Shown: positions 55,301-55,851, counted from the stretch's first letter. The stretch: 64,000 nucleotides of DNA from Saccharina japonica (GCA_008828725.1 MEHQ01002038.1:375173-439172), one strand, 5' to 3'. The notes: generated by a model from the letters alone, not told the origin. Numbers and translations: made by a program.

Positions 55301-55851
55301 ATAAATTCATGGGCAAGGTAAAGGCGGCTCGAGCGACCAGGGACACAACACCGGCAAGTCTTACCAAACTACAGCGGTACCACCCCCCCCCCGCCCCTCG
55401 CCCTTTCTCTTATCCACCCGCACCCACCCACCGACCCTCCCGCCCAACCCACCTCCAGCAGGTCGTACGTGTGCAAGAAGACTTCCACTTGCATCCCGCT
55501 ATCTCGCAGAACGCCGAGAAGTCGCCTCTCGATGCTCGGGAGGGTCCATCGAAGCGATCTCGTCAGCCCGAAAAAGCACACGGCAACACGGCGACGACCA
55601 GGCTCGGGCTCCAGAGGAGGCCCGACTTCAATGGCAGGAGCGCCGCCCCTATCACCATCCTTCTCCTTCGCTAGATAGGTTGCTTCCATGCCTCTCATCG
55701 CCCCCGCGGCATGCCCGCTGTACAGCCAAACGCTTAGGACGGCCCCGGCGGCTGCTGTCGACAACAGGGCAACAACACCGCCAACGAAAGGGCTGCGATG
55801 TTTCCTGCGCGATCTCATGATCGCGCGCGGAGCGTGGAGGCTGGCGTGCAT
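9742..55851 (-). CDS. Seven-exon gene for a type II membrane, glycosyltransferase-like protein (371 aa) with giant introns
   Basis: Coding segments on the minus strand, in order: 55851-55453, 44150-44071, 34594-34490, 24516-24376, 20063-19949, 13558-13448, 9906-9742 (stop TGA at 9744-9742). They total 1116 bp, or 371 residues. All six introns begin GT and end AG, and every junction keeps the frame (phases 0,2,2,2,0,0). Residues 1-22 are basic, 23-46 are a hydrophobic signal anchor, and 47-85 are a stem rich in Pro, Gly and Glu. The luminal domain starts at about 86 with VAVCFFGLTRSL (89-100) and FLHTYDLLE (125-133). It continues with TDQDQFD (164-170), LARPDVWF (227-234), NDRFAYG (268-274), DSEW (302-305) and RVRLTG (327-332). 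From memory, this motif order matches a family of uncharacterised glycosyltransferase-like proteins in marine algae. Golgi location and sugar transfer are inferred; the substrate is unknown. The introns total 44,994 bp and are full of repeats. Confidence 0.8.
10225..10495. repeat. 20-bp minisatellite in intron 6
   Basis: More than ten units of the type GATCCGTCACGAAAGGTGTC. Isolated units also occur at about 9915-9945, 10935-10975 and 11190-11215. The unit at about 9930 lies just upstream of the exon 7 acceptor, so the array may have been seeded from sequence next to exon 7. Confidence 0.75.
10978..11095 (-). repeat. Truncated copy of the poly(C)-tailed repeat
   Basis: Preceded by a G-rich run at 10979-10992. 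It matches the 3' block (minus strand CGGCATTGCAGG, GAGGGTCTGTGGTCATACC). A 266-codon plus-strand frame over 10766-11566 is built from this repeat and its surroundings and is not called as a gene. Confidence 0.55.
11577..11895 (+). repeat. Two diverged copies of the GAAGAATCGGCACGG repeat
   Basis: About 11577-11650 and 11812-11890 resemble the better copies at 25.85, 52.19 and 54.6 kb: GACCACAGAAC, GGATGAAGAATCGGCACGG, ACACTGGGTGTGCTGGATG, CGACGGGTAGAAAGGAAGG. This is a dispersed repeat of unknown class. Confidence 0.5.
11980..12040. repeat. 9-bp tandem repeat TGATCTGTA
   Basis: Five to six units of TGATCTGTA/TGATCTGCA. The same word with the same period recurs inside the 1.27-kb units at 37.23, 38.14 and 42.33 kb, where its copy number differs (three, two, three). 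Confidence 0.8.
12180..13260. repeat. Array of about nine hairpin-forming units in intron 6
   Basis: Each unit carries an inverted repeat of the type CTTGACGG ... CCGTCAAG with a loop containing AAAACGGACAG, followed by GAACTCCCCAC and an AT-rich spacer ending GAGTCGAAAGAGAT. Units lie near 12190, 12255, 12605, 12672, 12765, 12960, 13032, 13112 and 13210. The last two share a 29-bp block (13149-13177 and 13225-13253). The gap at 12300-12600 is unrelated. Confidence 0.7.
13448..13558 (-). CDS. Exon 6 (residues 281-317): DSEW block
   Basis: 111 bp between acceptor CTTTGTCCGCAG and donor GTGAGG, phase 0 at both ends. It encodes IMMNRIATLTDPKGDMYEGK and IDSEWVVGHHLMLNDIT. The DSEW..xHL arrangement corresponds to the HSExxLxxHL block expected at this point. 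It was found by asking what had to lie between exons 5 and 7, and the only fitting segment had matching phases. This supports the whole model. Confidence 0.78.
14135..14610. repeat. Block of CATGGAAGTAA / TTCCATGG motifs
   Basis: About ten occurrences of TTCCATGGAAGT or one-base variants in both orientations, clustered in two halves (14140-14300 and 14500-14605) around a unique centre. The halves are roughly inverted, so a long-TIR MITE is possible. Some units are near-perfect palindromes (CTTCCATGGAAG). Confidence 0.6.
14776..14783 (+). promoter_or_regulatory. Possible TATA box
   Basis: TATAAATA lies 100 bp upstream of an ATG (14876) that opens a 68-codon Arg-rich frame. Nothing else supports a gene, and the frame is not recognisable. 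Noted because TATAAATA is otherwise rare here. Confidence 0.15.
15228..15430. repeat. Tandem duplication of about 98 bp containing a CTG microsatellite
   Basis: The block AGTCCGTCCCAAGATTGAAA ... CTG run ... GAGGCTACCGATG occurs at 15228-15327 and 15328-15428 with two or three substitutions. The CTG runs differ by one or two units. Confidence 0.85.
15440..18800. other. Intron 5 interior, mostly A-rich low-complexity DNA
   Basis: Contains a truncated poly(C)-tailed repeat at 16040-16215 (a duplicated piece with its G-run at about 16083), A-rich runs at 16300-17260, and the exon 5 echo at 17891-17934. No gene is recognised on either strand. Confidence 0.5.
17891..17934 (-). pseudogene. Degraded echo of the 3' edge of exon 5
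   Basis: Minus strand GATCGGTTT..GGTCCATGGCCGCCATGG..GTGA parallels exon 5 GACCGGTTTGCC..GGTCCATGGCCGCTATGG and its GTGAGC donor. About 32 of 38 aligned bases agree, with a small insertion. It lies 2 kb downstream of exon 5 in intron 5 and has no usable frame. Confidence 0.45.
18822..19447. mobile_element. Mutator-like MITE (626 bp) with 9-bp target-site duplication
   Basis: Terminal inverted repeats begin GGGCAGCGGCCAAAAACAGG and end with the complement. They match well over about 70 bp (18822-18890 against 19378-19447) and more weakly to about 100 bp. The element is flanked by TTTTTTATT on both sides (18813-18821 and 19448-19456). Long TIRs with a 9-bp duplication are the hallmark of Mutator-like elements. 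There is no transposase frame, so it is non-autonomous. The left TIR holds an internal duplication of GGCCAAAAACAGGTAC. Confidence 0.8.
19949..20063 (-). CDS. Exon 5 (residues 243-280): FLPSFE..NDRFAYG block
   Basis: 115 bp between acceptor GTTGTTGACAG and donor GTGAGC. It encodes RKFPLPERTVFLPSFE, a Gly-rich linker (TDKGGGGRK) and NDRFAYGSMAAMG. NDRFAxG is a strong family-like motif. It completes the Lys codon split with exon 4 and ends in phase 0. Both edges have degraded copies elsewhere: the 5' edge near 20.68 kb and the 3' edge near 17.91 kb. Confidence 0.82.
20166..20637. repeat. About 70-bp tandem array beginning 100 bp into intron 4
   Basis: Seven units of the type TGACCATC..TTATCGGCAAAGCCGACTCAATCGGAATCGAAGCAGCGAAGCGAGTCTCCCCCC (conserved words only). 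The same unit recurs singly at about 20900, 21500, 21940, 22450 and 23210, so it is also part of the larger super-repeat. Confidence 0.75.
20660..20700 (-). pseudogene. Echo of the 5' edge of exon 5 and its acceptor
   Basis: Plus strand GGCAAGGGGAACTTCTGT..CGACAGCGGCATCGCA matches exon 5's first 18 bp plus adjoining intron (GGCAAGGGGAACTTCCGT..CAACAACGTCATCGCA). It lies 600 bp upstream of exon 5 in transcription order, inside the super-repeat. Confidence 0.6.
20740..23330. repeat. Super-repeat with CAG tracts filling intron 4
   Basis: The word GGGCTGTGAATCGGAGCGAAA (or close variants) recurs at about 20148, 20871, 21141, 21468, 21882, 22407 and 23170. It is usually preceded by a CAG tract and followed by the 70-bp GCGAAGCGAG unit and a CCGGTGAA..AAATCAGAAA..GGCTC block. 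Spacing is 270-760 bp. CAG tracts lie at 20817-20838, 21840-21868 and 22271-22392 (the last mixed CAG/CGG/GCAGTAG). Poly-Ser, poly-Ala and poly-Leu frames here come from the triplets. Confidence 0.7.
23425..23705 (+). repeat. Dispersed GATCTG/ATCATGCAG repeat, copy 1
   Basis: Contains CCTGCCGTTAGGAGATGTTG, GCAGAATCTGTATACTACAT, CCAACCCAGGAATTACGT, AGACCATGC, CTCCCGCC and TCTGCCCGAGGTGTGGA. The same order of words occurs at about 29.74, 37.0, 37.95, 42.1, 44.25, 59.0 and 60.2 kb. Class unknown. Confidence 0.6.
23690..24360. repeat. CAG/GCAGTAG-rich stretch next to exon 4
   Basis: CAG tracts at 23899-23930, 24106-24130 and 24260-24358 with interspersed GCAGTAG. The frames in it are low-complexity. 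It ends about 15 bp before the exon 4 donor. Confidence 0.7.
24073..24103 (-). pseudogene. Echo of the 3' end of exon 4
   Basis: The minus strand encodes FHVDADLPT; exon 4 ends FHVDTDLPK. The nucleotides match over about 26 bp (TTGGCAGGTCGG..GTC.ACGTG.AAC on the plus strand). It lies 275 bp downstream of exon 4 in intron 4. The donor is not preserved. Confidence 0.6.
24376..24516 (-). CDS. Exon 4 (residues 196-241): LARPDVWF block
   Basis: 141 bp between acceptor TTTTGGCAAACAG and donor GTGAGT. It encodes NVFRAYWSMATVWSMVVQY and YDAVVLARPDVWFHVDTDLP. The YDxxxxxRPD block is the central signature of this kind of glycosyltransferase-like protein; the acidic residue may be functional, but that is inference. 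A CAG-rich stretch starts about 20 bp past the donor, and a partial copy of the exon's last 30 bp lies 275 bp further on. Confidence 0.82.
24530..25395. repeat. CGAAAA-type purine-rich low-complexity tract
   Basis: The plus strand is almost entirely made of CGAAAACGAAAACC-like words with few T. Long frames on both strands (134 codons plus, 136-148 codons minus) follow from the lack of stops in such sequence: Lys/Asn/Glu-rich on one strand and Phe/Arg/Ser-rich on the other. Confidence 0.75.
25850..25980 (+). repeat. GAAGAATCGGCACGG dispersed repeat
   Basis: Good copy: TTGTGACCACAGAACAGGTA, TTTTTGGGATGAAGAATCGG, CACGGACACTGGGTGTGCTG, GATGTCGACGGGTAGAAAGG, TTTAATGTGAAGAACACACA. Other copies lie at 51.08, 51.23, 52.17 and 54.54 kb. 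Confidence 0.65.
25985..26690 (-). repeat. TATA-led dispersed element, copy 1 (modules A-B-C)
   Basis: On the minus strand: TATAAATACA (about 26685), then module A containing CATCGTGCTC and CCGACCCCTACTGTACCTAC, GGGAGTGCGATTTTTTCGGG. Module B (26290-26200) contains GGGCCTCGCGTGCGCTC and CTGCAACGTCCACC-like DNA. Module C (26140-25985) contains TACGTACGTGCGTACG-like DNA ending in TACCAGGTA. Relatives lie at 46.6-47.24 kb in a different order. Weak ORFs over it are not called. Confidence 0.5.
26700..27080. other. No gene recognised
   Basis: Short frames only. The plus-strand 135-codon frame at 26636-27043 begins inside the repeat and has no recognisable domain. Confidence 0.4.
27088..28100. repeat. 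Satellite array with a regular 118-119 bp period
   Basis: The word CGGTTTAAGAGCTATCGG and variants recurs at about 27091, 27233, 27300, 27414, 27532, 27651, 27769, 27888 and 28006. The last six intervals are 118, 119, 118, 119 and 118 bp. Each unit also has AAGATAAGTACTCG, TCAAGAGAGGTCAAAAGGC, TTGGAAAGGGCATA, CGCCGACGTAAATTCAACA and ACTACAGTGGGGGTC. The 5' units are more diverged. Confidence 0.85.
28183..28335 (+). repeat. Dispersed repeat related to 58.4-58.6 kb
   Basis: Shares the layout GGTGTTTATAACATGG.., GCTCACGCTGCTCGGAGACG and the following CTTATATCC-type DNA with 58430-58610 (GCTCTCACGCTGCCCGTAGA, GGTATCCGTTATATCCCG). Function unknown. Confidence 0.4.
28340..28830. repeat. CTTATATCC minisatellite grading into CTTAAAAGGGGTACC units
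   Basis: The first part is CCCTTATATCCGTTATATCC-type 9-10 bp units with a 43-bp duplication (28357-28399 and 28400-28442). The second part consists of units with CCTTAAAAGGGG palindromes followed by TACCTTACATCG. The frames here are repeat products. Confidence 0.8.
29029..29108. mobile_element. piggyBac-like mini-element (80 bp)
   Basis: Inverted ends CCCATTCAGAACTG and CCAGTTCTTAAGGGG; TTAA directly follows the right end (29109-29112), and a degraded TCAA (29025-29028) precedes the left end. The core contains ACTAATTCCAAGTACTTTGT. Related to 31109-31196, 34262-34310 and 45415-45503. Confidence 0.65.
29120..29740. other. No gene recognised; G-run at 29569-29586
   Basis: Short frames only. 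A GGTGGTGG run passes into a run of about 14 G. A TACCAGGTA motif lies at about 29399. Confidence 0.45.
29740..30060 (+). repeat. Dispersed GATCTG/ATCATGCAG repeat, copy 2 (partly doubled)
   Basis: Contains CCAACCCAGGAACTACGTCC, AGATCATGCAG, AATAGATCTGCCTTGAAAGG and a second half with CAGATCATCTACAGATACTA and GGGTCTAACCCAGAAACTAT. Same word order as at 23.4 and 60.2 kb. Confidence 0.6.
30065..30596 (+). repeat. Near-full-length poly(C)-tailed repeat, copy 1
   Basis: Starts GGGTTGGGTTGGCGTCG just after a C-rich run. It passes through a T-rich stretch at about 30162, CGGGGTGGAGAACCTTTG, ATTGAAGCTGTCATCCATAT, ATGCAGCTCACCCTTCATGC and CGGCATTGTAGGGATGCGAG, and ends CGGCCATGCATG.. with about 12 C. 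It aligns along its length with 38690-39204. No protein is encoded. Class unresolved (SINE-like). Confidence 0.7.
30600..31100. other. No gene; fragments of dispersed repeats
   Basis: 30640-30870 has ACAGATCGG and GGATCTGATCTGTACAA words related to the GATCTG family. 30880-31095 and 31230-31335 share a block (AAACACGTGCAGCGTTTACT, GGTCCAAACCTGGCGGACGT, AAAACACCCCCGGCC) that recurs at 34330-34460. Confidence 0.45.
31109..31196. mobile_element. piggyBac-like mini-element (88 bp)
   Basis: Begins CCCCTTAAGAACTGGTCTCA and ends TTCAGTTATGAATGGG, followed by TTAA (31197-31200); TTAG precedes it. The core has ACTTGGAATTACGTAGTGTG. It is the inverted counterpart of 29029-29108. Confidence 0.6.
31395..31430. 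repeat. Short hairpin GAGCTCCTC..GAGGAGCTC
   Basis: GAGCTCCTCGCTTGAGGAGCTC forms an 8-9 bp stem with a tiny loop. AGGAGCTCTA/CATGCCTC recurs at 63115 and 63665 without the inverted arm. Confidence 0.5.
31766..33392. repeat. Segmental duplication, block P copy 1 (1627 bp)
   Basis: Near-identical to 39897-41516. Differences seen include a 5-bp indel at about 32516, an A/G change near 32614, an A/C change and small indels near 32905. The block includes a tRNA-like sequence and the first half of a CTCCGAGTA minisatellite. The frames in it (82-131 codons) have no recognisable domain. Confidence 0.9.
32545..32615 (+). other. tRNA-like sequence with Pol III boxes (SINE head or tRNA pseudogene)
   Basis: 71 bp from GTAGTATAGTCAAATGG (A-box-like) to GAGTTCGATTC (B-box-like), ending GCGCTAC. 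The last seven bases pair with the first seven except one mismatch and two wobbles. A T-run follows at once, as for Pol III termination. The anticodon and T stems do not pair, so a functional tRNA is unlikely. A second copy lies at 40671-40741. Confidence 0.5.
32925..33680. repeat. CTCCGAGTA/TACTCGGAG minisatellite
   Basis: Over twenty occurrences of ACTCCGAGTA-type words in units of about 30-60 bp, with GAGCAGTA, CCCGAAATACTCCGAG and TATCGAGAGTA. The words are partly palindromic. The second block P copy carries only its first part (41050-41516). Confidence 0.8.
33905..34255. repeat. Three tandem units of about 117 bp ending in GGTATACCTCTA..TCGTA
   Basis: Unit words: CCTATATATATA, ATACCGACGCTTTTTGGTTA, GGAAACCCTGTTATTTCGGA, AAACGTTTCAGCCAAAAAAC, GGTATACCTCTACCTCTATC, GTA(G/A)(C/A)ACGC(G/A)TCC. 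A single unit lies at 39470-39575. The end word recurs at 36.15 kb and through 62.3-63.7 kb, so this is a dispersed family that became tandem here. Confidence 0.8.
34262..34310. mobile_element. Right half of a piggyBac-like mini-element
   Basis: CACTTGGAATTAGTGTACGA..TTCAGTTCTGAATGGG followed by TTAA (34311-34314). The left half is missing. Confidence 0.5.
34490..34594 (-). CDS. Exon 3 (residues 161-194 and split Arg codons at both ends)
   Basis: 105 bp between an acceptor ending GTACGCAAG and donor GTATGG. It encodes TLVTDQDQFDRAWTD and then PLSLTRYHWNYRQELDTVV. The split codons AG+G give Arg at both junctions, matching exon 2 and exon 4 phases exactly. The TDQDQFD block is the most family-like part. 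The exon lies in the 3.04-kb interval that is present in only one copy of the surrounding segmental duplication. Confidence 0.78.
34636..34775. repeat. G-run cluster beside exon 3
   Basis: Three separate G-runs (about 34642-34653, 34687-34702 and 34756-34770) within 140 bp just upstream of exon 3 in transcription order. On the coding strand these are C-runs, giving a pyrimidine-rich stretch before the acceptor. Confidence 0.6.
34889..35061. mobile_element. 173-bp MITE, copy 1
   Basis: Inverted ends CAGTACAGGACACCTAATAA and its complement (GTTTCTTATTAGGTGT..CACTG). The interior has GGGAGTCGTTATCTTGAAAT and CTCTCAAATAAGAAATCCAG. Same length as 54032-54204. No clear target-site duplication here. 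Confidence 0.75.
35070..35185 (-). repeat. Doubled 3' end of the poly(C)-tailed repeat
   Basis: Two successive copies of the block CCGTAGT(C/A)G(T/G)ATGACCATA plus CCCTCGCATCC, with a G-run and GTACTCATG at the right. This suggests nested or tandem insertion. Confidence 0.5.
35190..36390. other. No gene recognised; long C-run at 35658-35678
   Basis: Short to medium frames in several phases, none with a recognisable domain. 36141-36180 has a copy of the ATCGTAGCACGCCTC end word. The 220-codon minus frame (35582-34920) overlaps a MITE and the poly(C) repeat and is not credible as a gene. Confidence 0.4.
36438..37706. repeat. 1269-bp repeated unit, copy A
   Basis: Matches copy C (41528-42796) base for base apart from one or two substitutions near the left end. 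It contains a G-run at 36473-36483, a palindromic CAGTAGAAACCTACTG, the GATCTG repeat, 9-bp TGATCTGCA units and a minus-strand 168-codon ORF. The left edge coincides with a poly-G-flanked TTTGACCATTGACCACGCAT element. Confidence 0.9.
37175..37681 (-). CDS. ORF of 168 codons in copy A, unknown protein
   Basis: Best-conserved frame of the 1269-bp unit; codons 40-150 read like a real protein (VDSYSERWRAIKREAARAYE, EEYALFVGPLSGATTFFTPV, RSHAITSPSKSPGFAAMERQ, VEMLRGSPRFSVDEHPLLFS). Codon 1 lies in repeat-like sequence, and the last 20 codons come from the 9-bp repeat, so the true exon is probably about 38-150. It lies in intron 2 of the large gene on the same strand, but exons 2 and 3 join in phase without it. 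A captured exon or a mobile-element ORF fragment are the likely explanations. Confidence 0.35.
   Translation of the reverse strand: MRISIYSVGIVGWSLPPLQRNQYEIFMLYIICTAHIAVDDSSSVDSYSERWRAIKREAARAYEEYALFVGPLSGATTFFTPVTTAYRSHAITSPSKSPGFAAMERQLQPAGYLVEMLRGSPRFSVDEHPLLFSIVACLKPTMQIMQIMRIIFHDLQVDLSEQIRFWFA
37710..38507. repeat. Truncated copy B of the 1269-bp unit (798 bp)
   Basis: Corresponds to 36802-37608 of copy A, directly adjoining copy A's right end. It has one 9-bp TGATCTGCA unit fewer and a few substitutions, and ends abruptly at a C-run. The corresponding ORF (38502-38083, 139 codons) stays open despite the changes and lacks the first 29 codons. Confidence 0.9.
38083..38502 (-). CDS. ORF of 139 codons in copy B, same protein as in copies A and C
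   Basis: Same frame and sequence as codons 27-168 of the copy A ORF, less three codons lost with one 9-bp repeat unit. The indel is a multiple of three, so the frame continues. Confidence 0.3.
   Translation of the reverse strand: MLYIMCTAHIAVDDSSSVDSYSERWRAIKREAARAYEEYALFVGPLSGATTFFTPVTTAYRSHAITSPSKSPGFAAMERQLQPAGYLVEMLRGSPRFSVDEHPLLFSIVACLKPTMQIMRIIFHDLQVDLSEQIRFWFA
38508..38665 (+). repeat. Short repeat bracketed by C-runs
   Basis: C-run, then TATATTGGAGGGAAGAAACC, GGATCGTTGTGATC, a T-run, GGGATGCGTGGTCAATGGTC, AAAGACTATAGGCAAGCAAC and a long C-run. Its right half is a diverged version of the poly(C) repeat's 3' end. The left half recurs at 31672-31745. Inverted copies of the right half sit at 36393-36483 and 44703-44805. 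Confidence 0.65.
38690..39204 (+). repeat. Near-full-length poly(C)-tailed repeat, copy 2
   Basis: Aligns with 30065-30596 through all landmarks (GGTTGGGTTGGCGTCG.., GGTGGAGAACCTTTGTTCCG, ATTGAAGCTGTCGTCCATAT, GGATGCAGCTCACCC.., GCATTGTAGGGATGCGAGGG) and ends ..GTGCACAACATGAGTACA then C-run. Preceded by a 22-bp C-run. Confidence 0.75.
39210..39896. other. No gene; one dispersed 117-bp unit
   Basis: 39470-39575 is a single copy of the unit tandemly repeated at 33.9-34.25 kb. The rest is A/T-run-rich or has short frames without domains. Confidence 0.45.
39897..41516. repeat. Segmental duplication, block P copy 2 (1620 bp)
   Basis: Near-identical to 31766-33392 at an offset of 8131 bp, ending inside the CTCCGAGTA minisatellite. 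Copy C of the 1269-bp unit starts 11 bp later, whereas 3.04 kb separates the equivalent points in copy 1. Confidence 0.9.
40671..40741 (+). other. tRNA-like sequence, second copy
   Basis: Duplicate of 32545-32615 with an A-to-G change in the 3' arm (GCGCTGC). It is again followed by a T-run. Confidence 0.45.
41528..42796. repeat. 1269-bp repeated unit, copy C
   Basis: Same as copy A at an offset of 5090 bp, including the G-run, the three 9-bp units and the ORF. Its right end (..GGATGGTTCTACGT) is followed by unique DNA. Confidence 0.9.
42265..42771 (-). CDS. ORF of 168 codons in copy C, unknown protein
   Basis: Identical in length and predicted sequence to the copy A ORF. See copy A for the description. 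Confidence 0.35.
   Translation of the reverse strand: MRISIYSVGIVGWSLPPLQRNQYEIFMLYIICTAHIAVDDSSSVDSYSERWRAIKREAARAYEEYALFVGPLSGATTFFTPVTTAYRSHAITSPSKSPGFAAMERQLQPAGYLVEMLRGSPRFSVDEHPLLFSIVACLKPTMQIMQIMRIIFHDLQVDLSEQIRFWFA
42800..44070. other. No gene; A-rich homopolymer DNA before exon 2
   Basis: 43490-43520 has AAC/ACA runs; 43756-43875 has several A-runs and a T-run. 43150-43290 resembles 13590-13650 loosely (TTCGACGA..TC..CTCACAGCTG). No coding signal. Confidence 0.45.
44071..44150 (-). CDS. Exon 2 (residues 134-159 plus part of 160)
   Basis: 80 bp between acceptor TGTCTACACAG and donor GTAAGC. It encodes VNNERAGEVGIEY followed by GKFKNDYHALNAN. It joins exon 1 in phase 0, so that HTYDLLE is followed by VNNERAGE; this looks like the HTY..NxRxGE block of the family. 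It is too short to show as an ORF and is recognised only by splice sites and phase. It sits between poly-A-rich DNA (43.5-43.9 kb) and a dispersed repeat (44.2 kb). Confidence 0.78.
44225..44570 (+). repeat. GATCTG/ATCATGCAG dispersed repeat, interrupted by a MITE
   Basis: Words CCTCTGCCGTTGTGAAAGGG, GTGCAGGATCTGCATAC, GATCGTACAGATGCAAACC, GGATCATGCAGGCTGTACG, CTCCCGCCCGGGGACTC, GAGCTGCCTTCAAAG in family order. A 92-bp palindromic MITE sits in the middle. Confidence 0.6.
44327..44418. mobile_element. 92-bp palindromic MITE, copy 1
   Basis: Ends GGGACCATAGTAATTAGAACC and GGTCCTATTTATTATGGTCC form an imperfect 20-bp inverted repeat around an AT-rich core with AAATTTGG. A second copy in the other orientation is at 55068-55162. 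It is inserted in the GATCTG repeat. Confidence 0.7.
44703..44805 (-). repeat. G-run-bracketed TTTGACCATTGAC element
   Basis: GGGGGGGTACTCATTTGTTG, CTTGCCTTAGTCATTTGACC, ATTGACAACGCATCCCTTTC, GAGACGGAGCACC, G-run. It is the same short element as at 36393-36483 and, inverted, at 38597-38665. Confidence 0.6.
44810..45020. repeat. Two partial copies of the 173-bp MITE interior
   Basis: GGGAGCAGTTATACTGAAGT and GGAGCGGTTATACTGAAGTT followed by TCTCAAATAAGAAATCCAGC. The TIRs are missing. Confidence 0.5.
45415..45503. mobile_element. piggyBac-like mini-element (89 bp) with intact TTAA sites
   Basis: Flanked on both sides by TTAA (45411-45414 and 45504-45507). The 33-bp inverted repeats begin CCCTTTTAGAACTGCAGTCC and end with the complement (four mismatches). 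TTAA duplication with CCC..GGG ends is the piggyBac signature. Only about 20 bp separate the arms, so it is a tiny non-autonomous palindrome. Confidence 0.8.
45572..45627. repeat. 28-bp tandem duplication
   Basis: CTCGGGTTGTCACATCAAAG plus GATTCG occurs twice in direct succession. Confidence 0.85.
45630..46600. other. No gene recognised
   Basis: 45660-45900 has a repeated word GACGGTGGGGGT and CCCAATCAAATTGGG-type palindrome. 46180-46590 holds overlapping frames on both strands without domains. Confidence 0.4.
46604..47240 (+). repeat. TATA-led dispersed element, copy 2 (modules A-C-B)
   Basis: TATAAATACA at about 46608, module A (CATCGTGCTCGCCGACCCCT, CTGCGATTTTTCCAGG) to about 46860, module C (46905-47055, ending TACCAGGTA) and module B (about 47140-47230, GGGCAGGGCCTCGCGTGCGC). 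Compared with the copy at 26.69-25.99 kb, B and C are exchanged. Confidence 0.5.
47345..47476. mobile_element. 173-bp MITE, diverged copy
   Basis: AATAAGAAATTCGGAAGCCG, TTATATTGAAGCTAGTATAA, AAATAAGAAACCTAGCCTCC and the right end TTATTAGGTGTCATGTACT. The left TIR is degraded. Confidence 0.55.
47624..47900. repeat. Direct repeat of about 75 bp
   Basis: TATATATATAGCTCAGGAGC, CGCGCACACACGCCCACGAC and GGAGTCTGCCAAGCCC occur at 47626-47690 and 47818-47882 with two substitutions. Confidence 0.8.
47955..48415. mobile_element. hAT-like MITE (461 bp) with 8-bp target-site duplication
   Basis: Ends TAGGGATGTACATCA and TGATGTAGTACATCCCTA are inverted. Both sides carry CTTACCAC (47947-47954 and 48416-48423). 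An 8-bp duplication and TAGGG termini fit hAT elements (terminal consensus YARNG). The interior is AT-rich, full of TTGATTATT/AATAATCAA words in both orientations, and non-coding. Confidence 0.8.
48446..48561. repeat. Short interstitial telomere-type tract inside an inverted repeat
   Basis: CCCTGACCCTAACCCTAA at 48476-48493 is 2.5-3 units of the TTAGGG type. It lies between CTGTGTACGAGAC (about 48448) and its exact complement GTCTCGTACACAG (about 48549); the inversion extends weakly outward to AAATGGT. Confidence 0.65.
48706..48903 (-). pseudogene. Possible retroelement RNase H remnant
   Basis: The frame encodes MDIAVYTDGQKGPCIW, APDAPVPIQLYRCTRF and QQQEGIGPLEGESSLA. The YTDG and P(L/I).GE..LA pieces recall the first two acidic motifs of gypsy-type RNase H, but the spacing and the residues after TDG are atypical. 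The continuation (..RKTPPLAMGHAKAK) is in another frame. Could be coincidence. Confidence 0.2.
49180..49930. other. No gene; CAG/GCG-rich patch and G-run
   Basis: 49205-49260 has repeated CAGCAGCACAGCAGCGC. 49590-49690 contains CTGGCAGCACTTCAGACAGC twice in varied form. A 20-bp G-run lies at about 49731. No gene. Confidence 0.45.
49930..50880. repeat. Cluster of nested ACCTTTCACATCAACGC repeats and SINE heads
   Basis: TAATTACCTTTCACATCGAC, GCTAAAAGCTGCTAATAATA and GGCATT recur at about 50085, 50130, 50400 and 50820. CCCTGGGCTGGGTA..CGATCGATCTTT..CCC.TATAGCTCAGCAGGT occurs at 50485 and 50750. Confidence 0.6.
50521..50598 (+). other. tRNA-derived SINE head (A and B boxes)
   Basis: TAGCTCAGCAGG (50521-50532) fits a Pol III A box and GGGTTCGAATC (50568-50578) a B box, 36 bp apart, followed by TTTT at 50595. 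The arms do not fold into an intact cloverleaf. A truncated relative with only the A box is at about 50787. Confidence 0.55.
51080..51345 (-). repeat. Two inverted copies of the GAAGAATCGGCACGG repeat
   Basis: Reverse-complement words CACACCCAGTGTCCGTGC, GATT.TTCA.CC and CAGTTATGTGGTCACAAAAC occur twice (about 51115-51195 and 51285-51360). Confidence 0.55.
51443..51620. mobile_element. 173-bp MITE, copy 2
   Basis: CAGTACAGGACACTAAATCA to TTATTAGGTGTCCTGTACT with the same interior (GGGAGTCGTTATCTTGAAAT). TACGAGG occurs close to both ends (51434 and 51620) and may be the target duplication. Confidence 0.75.
51780..52170. other. T-rich stretch with open frames
   Basis: 51830-52080 is TTTC/CTTT-rich on the plus strand, giving Phe/Leu/Ser-rich frames of 150-160 codons in two phases. 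It resembles a polypyrimidine tract rather than coding DNA. Confidence 0.5.
52170..52260 (+). repeat. GAAGAATCGGCACGG repeat copy
   Basis: TTGTGACCACACAACTGGAA, AGGATGAAGAATCGGCACGG and ACACCTGGTGTGCTAGATGC in the family order. Confidence 0.6.
52997..53046. repeat. Strong 16-bp hairpin
   Basis: GATGGGCTATGAACCTC and GAGGGTTCATAGCCCAT pair with one bulge around a 16-bp loop. Confidence 0.75.
53232..53568. mobile_element. MITE of about 335 bp with long imperfect TIRs
   Basis: GGTCGTTCTTATCCAGCAAC (left) is inverted as GTTGCCCGATAAGAACAACC (right). The match extends outward through CAAAAAC.TATC to TTGT. The 112-codon frame over it is not a gene. Confidence 0.65.
54032..54204. mobile_element. 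173-bp MITE, copy 3
   Basis: CAGTACAGGACAACTAACAA to TTATTAGGTGTCCTGTACTG. TACAG abuts both ends. The interior is as in the other copies. Confidence 0.75.
54535..54660 (-). repeat. GAAGAATCGGCACGG repeat, inverted good copy
   Basis: GTGTGTTCTTCACATTAAGC, CTTCCTTTTTACCCGTCGAC, ATCCAGCACACCCAGTGTCC, GTGCCGATTCTTCATCCTAA and TGGTCGCAAAACTACGACAC. This is the near-exact complement of 25850-25975. Confidence 0.7.
55068..55162. mobile_element. Palindromic MITE, copy 2
   Basis: GGGGGACATAGTAAATAGGACC and GGTCCTATTTACTATGGTCC around an AT-rich core, in the orientation opposite to 44327-44418. It lies 290 bp from exon 1. Confidence 0.7.
55453..55851 (-). CDS. Exon 1: signal anchor, stem and start of the luminal domain
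   Basis: Encodes residues 1-133. The ATG at 55851 is the first in frame. A second Met at residue 12, just before RSRRKHR, has a better -3 base and is an equally good start. A hydrophobic stretch (residues 23-46) after the basic run is a typical type II anchor. The exon ends CTG CTG GAG before donor GTGGGT (55452-55447), phase 0. If the intron were retained, the frame would run 27 Gly-rich residues to a stop. This is the longest and least ambiguous exon. Confidence 0.85.
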
